From: Bacteroidales bacterium UBA3868
GTDB lineage: Bacteria > Bacteroidota > Bacteroidia > Bacteroidales > WCHB1-69
Assembly: GCA_002392325.1 (NCBI GenBank)
Contig: DGGS01000127.1
Span: 1-16,500, forward strand
DNA: 16,500 nucleotides
Direction: 5' to 3'
Below are positions 15,056 to 16,500 of the stretch, piece after piece. The stretch's first letter is position 1, and each line of letters begins with the position of its first letter. The notes below the pieces were generated by a model. That model was given only the letters and a program-made list of their open reading frames with translations. It was not told the DNA's origin and made no database searches. The translations under genes were made by a program, and so were the position numbers.

Positions 15056-15460
15056 TTATTGGTTTTGTTCAGCGTTGTTCTGTTGTTGTTTCGCCTCGGC
15101 AATCTTGGCCTTTATTTTCTCAATTTCCGCCAATTGTTTGACACGTTGTTTCTTGATTTTATTCAACTCTTTCTCCACAAAGGTCTTATTCCATTTATAG
15201 GCAATAAGATAATGCAGAATCACGATAAGGATCCACACAAGCGTAATGCACGAAAATGCCTTGAGAATGGCTCTGCTGATATAGGGATCCGTTACAATAG
15301 CGTTAAACAAGGTGAACCATAACACCCAAACAATCAAGTTCACCACCAAAAAAACGGAGAAATGGACTTTGAAGACAACACGGTTTTTGGACACATTAAT
15401 CATGCGTGCTTCCTCTTCGGCGGAAACAGTTTCGGAAATATTTTTTGCTTCTTCAGACAT
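15056..15460 (-). CDS. 2TM-domain membrane protein with C-terminal coiled coil
   Basis: This 134-residue inner-membrane protein matches the pattern of the 2TM domain family, common in Bacteroidota and of unknown function. A charged N terminus (1-30) leads into RVVFKVHFSVFLVVNLIVW, starting the first membrane helix (about 33-55). A second helix follows at about 66-88, ending with the conserved His83-Tyr84. Residues 92-130 are rich in Lys, Glu, Ala and Gln with heptad-like spacing, and should form a cytoplasmic coiled coil. No catalytic motif is seen. It lies 50 nt after pyrH with no -7 box between, so it is probably co-transcribed with pyrH, and it separates pyrH from frr. The family call comes from recall of the domain pattern. 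Confidence 0.8.
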   Translation of the reverse strand: MSEEAKNISETVSAEEEARMINVSKNRVVFKVHFSVFLVVNLIVWVLWFTLFNAIVTDPYISRAILKAFSCITLVWILIVILHYLIAYKWNKTFVEKELNKIKKQRVKQLAEIEKIKAKIAEAKQQQNNAEQNQ

Positions 15461-15510
15461 AGTTTTTAGTTTTTAGTTGTGAGCCGGCACCCTGTGGCGA
15501 CTTACGTGAA

Positions 15511-16215
15511 TTATTGTAAAAGCGTGCCGATAGGTTCGCCATTCAGCACTTTTAAAAGATTTCCAGGTTTGTTGGCATCATAGACATAAATGGGCATGTT
15601 ATTTTCTTTGCAGACGGTAAATGCGGTCATGTCCATGATTTTCAGATTTTTCTGGTACGCCTCATCGAATGTGAGATTTGAGTATTTGGTGGCGGTGGGG
15701 TCTTTTTCGGGGTCGGCGGTATAGACACCGTCCACGCGAGTGCCCTTAAGCAAGAGGTCGGCTTTGATTTCGACGGCACGGAGCGCTGCGCCGGAGTCGG
15801 TAGTAAAGAAAGGGTTGCCAGTGCCGCCACCGAAGATGGCCACAGTGCCGCTTTCGAGTTCTTCTACAGCTTTGCGCCAGGAGATGCGCTCGCCCACACT
15901 TTCAATGGCGAAGGCGGTAAGCACTTTGGCTTTCACGCCCATCTCCTCCAAGGCGGCTTGCATGGCCATGGCGTTGATTATGGTGGCCAGCATACCCATC
16001 TGGTCGCCTTGGCGGCGATCGAAACCCTTGGACGCGCCCTGCACACCCCGGAAAATGTTGCCTCCGCCAATCACTACGCCCACCTGCACTCCCAAATCCA
16101 CAACAGACTTGATCTCGGAGGCATAGTGATGCACATTCTGGTATTGTATTCCATAGCCGTCATCCCCCATAAGGGATTCGCCACTGAGTTTGAGAAGTAT
16201 TCGCTTGTATTTCAT
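15511..16215 (-). CDS. pyrH: UMP kinase
   Basis: PyrH phosphorylates UMP to UDP in pyrimidine nucleotide synthesis. It belongs to the amino-acid kinase fold, not to the P-loop kinases. The 234-residue product has KLSGE (9-13), GGGNIFRG (50-57), GDQMGMLAT (70-78), GGGTGNPFFTTD (129-140) and VDGVYTADP (161-169). An upstream in-frame Met at 16236 would add seven residues, but it overlaps the candidate -7 box (16234-16241). Family proteins start just before YKRILLKLSGE, so I place the start at 16215. It is separated from rplI by a strong terminator and has its own promoter. Confidence 0.97.
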   Translation of the reverse strand: MKYKRILLKLSGESLMGDDGYGIQYQNVHHYASEIKSVVDLGVQVGVVIGGGNIFRGVQGASKGFDRRQGDQMGMLATIINAMAMQAALEEMGVKAKVLTAFAIESVGERISWRKAVEELESGTVAIFGGGTGNPFFTTDSGAALRAVEIKADLLLKGTRVDGVYTADPEKDPTATKYSNLTFDEAYQKNLKIMDMTAFTVCKENNMPIYVYDANKPGNLLKVLNGEPIGTLLQ

Positions 16216-16233
16216 ATCGTTTATTATTGAGCG

Positions 16234-16241
16234 CAAAAATA
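16234..16241 (-). promoter_or_regulatory. pyrH: Candidate -7 box before pyrH
   Basis: The minus strand reads TATTTTTG (TAnnTTTG), 18 bases before the pyrH start chosen here and immediately after the T-tract of the rplI terminator. It argues against the longer pyrH start at 16236. Confidence 0.55.
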
Positions 16242-16242
16242 C

Positions 16243-16275
16243 AAAAAAAAACTCTCCCCTATTGGAGAGAGTTTC
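16243..16275 (-). terminator. Intrinsic terminator after rplI
   Basis: On the minus strand AAACTCTCTCC pairs with GGGGAGAGTTT around a short AATA loop (about 10 bp, one bulge), and the stem runs into nine T residues (16251-16243). It lies 22 nt after the rplI stop. Confidence 0.9.
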
Positions 16276-16296
16276 TATATGAAAGAAAAATAATTA

Positions 16297-16500
16297 TTAC
16301 TCTTCTTCGGCTACAACATTGAGTTTGATAGTCACCTTGTTGAAGTCCTTGTGCAAGTTCACTTGAGCGGTGTACTGGCCAAGTTCCTTGATGTGGTCTT
16401 CGTGCATGACGATCTTTCTGCGGTCAATGTCGATATCGTGTTGCTCTTTCAGCGCGTTAGCAACGGCGATAGAGGTAACGGAACCGAAAATGGTGCCTTT
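16297..16500 (-). CDS. rplI: 50S ribosomal protein L9, C-terminal part
   Basis: L9 is a large-subunit protein that binds 23S rRNA through its N-terminal domain. Only the last 67 residues, the C-terminal domain, are present; the gene continues past the right edge. Reading from the edge, KGTIFGSVTSIAVANALKEQ, DIDRRKIVMHEDHIKELGQY and VNLHKDFNKVTIKLNVVAEEE match the L9 C-terminal domain, and the gene ends in TAA. In Bacteroidota rplI usually follows rpsF and rpsR, which would lie to the right. The terminator directly after it suggests that it is the last gene of that operon. Confidence 0.95.
   Translation of the reverse strand, partial: KGTIFGSVTSIAVANALKEQHDIDIDRRKIVMHEDHIKELGQYTAQVNLHKDFNKVTIKLNVVAEEE

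Overview
The window is a stretch of chromosome from a member of the Bacteroidota, most likely the Bacteroidales. The evidence is a secreted protein ending in a type IX secretion (Por) sorting domain, a 2TM-domain membrane protein, a SusD-less TonB-dependent receptor, the almost complete absence of Shine-Dalgarno sequences, and TAnnTTTG boxes (the Bacteroidota -7 promoter element) in front of most transcription units. Most genes are housekeeping. No insertion sequence, phage gene, tRNA or CRISPR array was seen.

Layout from left to right. (1) Positions 1-1735, minus strand: the 5' end of an adenosylcobalamin-dependent ribonucleotide reductase (nrdJ), downstream of fabD. (2) 1952-7273, plus strand: thyA, pgk, manC and a TonB-dependent outer-membrane receptor, with no recognisable -7 box after the one before thyA. 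(3) metK (minus) and a carboxynorspermidine dehydrogenase gene (plus) diverge from back-to-back promoters at 8635-8661. (4) 10078-12027, minus strand: a cobalamin riboswitch, an attenuator-like terminator and a 539-residue T9SS-exported protein built from three copies of one domain. (5) 12127-13878, plus strand: a secreted C69-family dipeptidase. (6) 13987-16215, minus strand: pyrH, a 2TM protein, frr and gcvH. (7) 16297-16500, minus strand: the 3' end of rplI, closed by its own terminator.

The most interesting unit is the riboswitch-controlled surface protein. The aptamer begins at the predicted transcription start, is followed by a terminator hairpin, and controls a single gene that is neither a known B12 transporter nor a B12 biosynthesis enzyme. 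A protein with three copies of a domain containing YWVGxG and LAWG motifs, exported by T9SS and switched by B12, is a good candidate for a new corrinoid-capture protein. A B12-dependent ribonucleotide reductase in the same window shows that the cell uses the cofactor. The link to corrinoid binding is inference, resting on the riboswitch and on the export signals.

Smaller structures worth attention are a 9-bp inverted repeat in the metK leader, a tandem pair of 26-nt hairpin units between pgk and manC, a perfect 26-bp palindrome after the dipeptidase gene, and a 9-nt-period repeat family present in two intergenic regions in opposite orientation.
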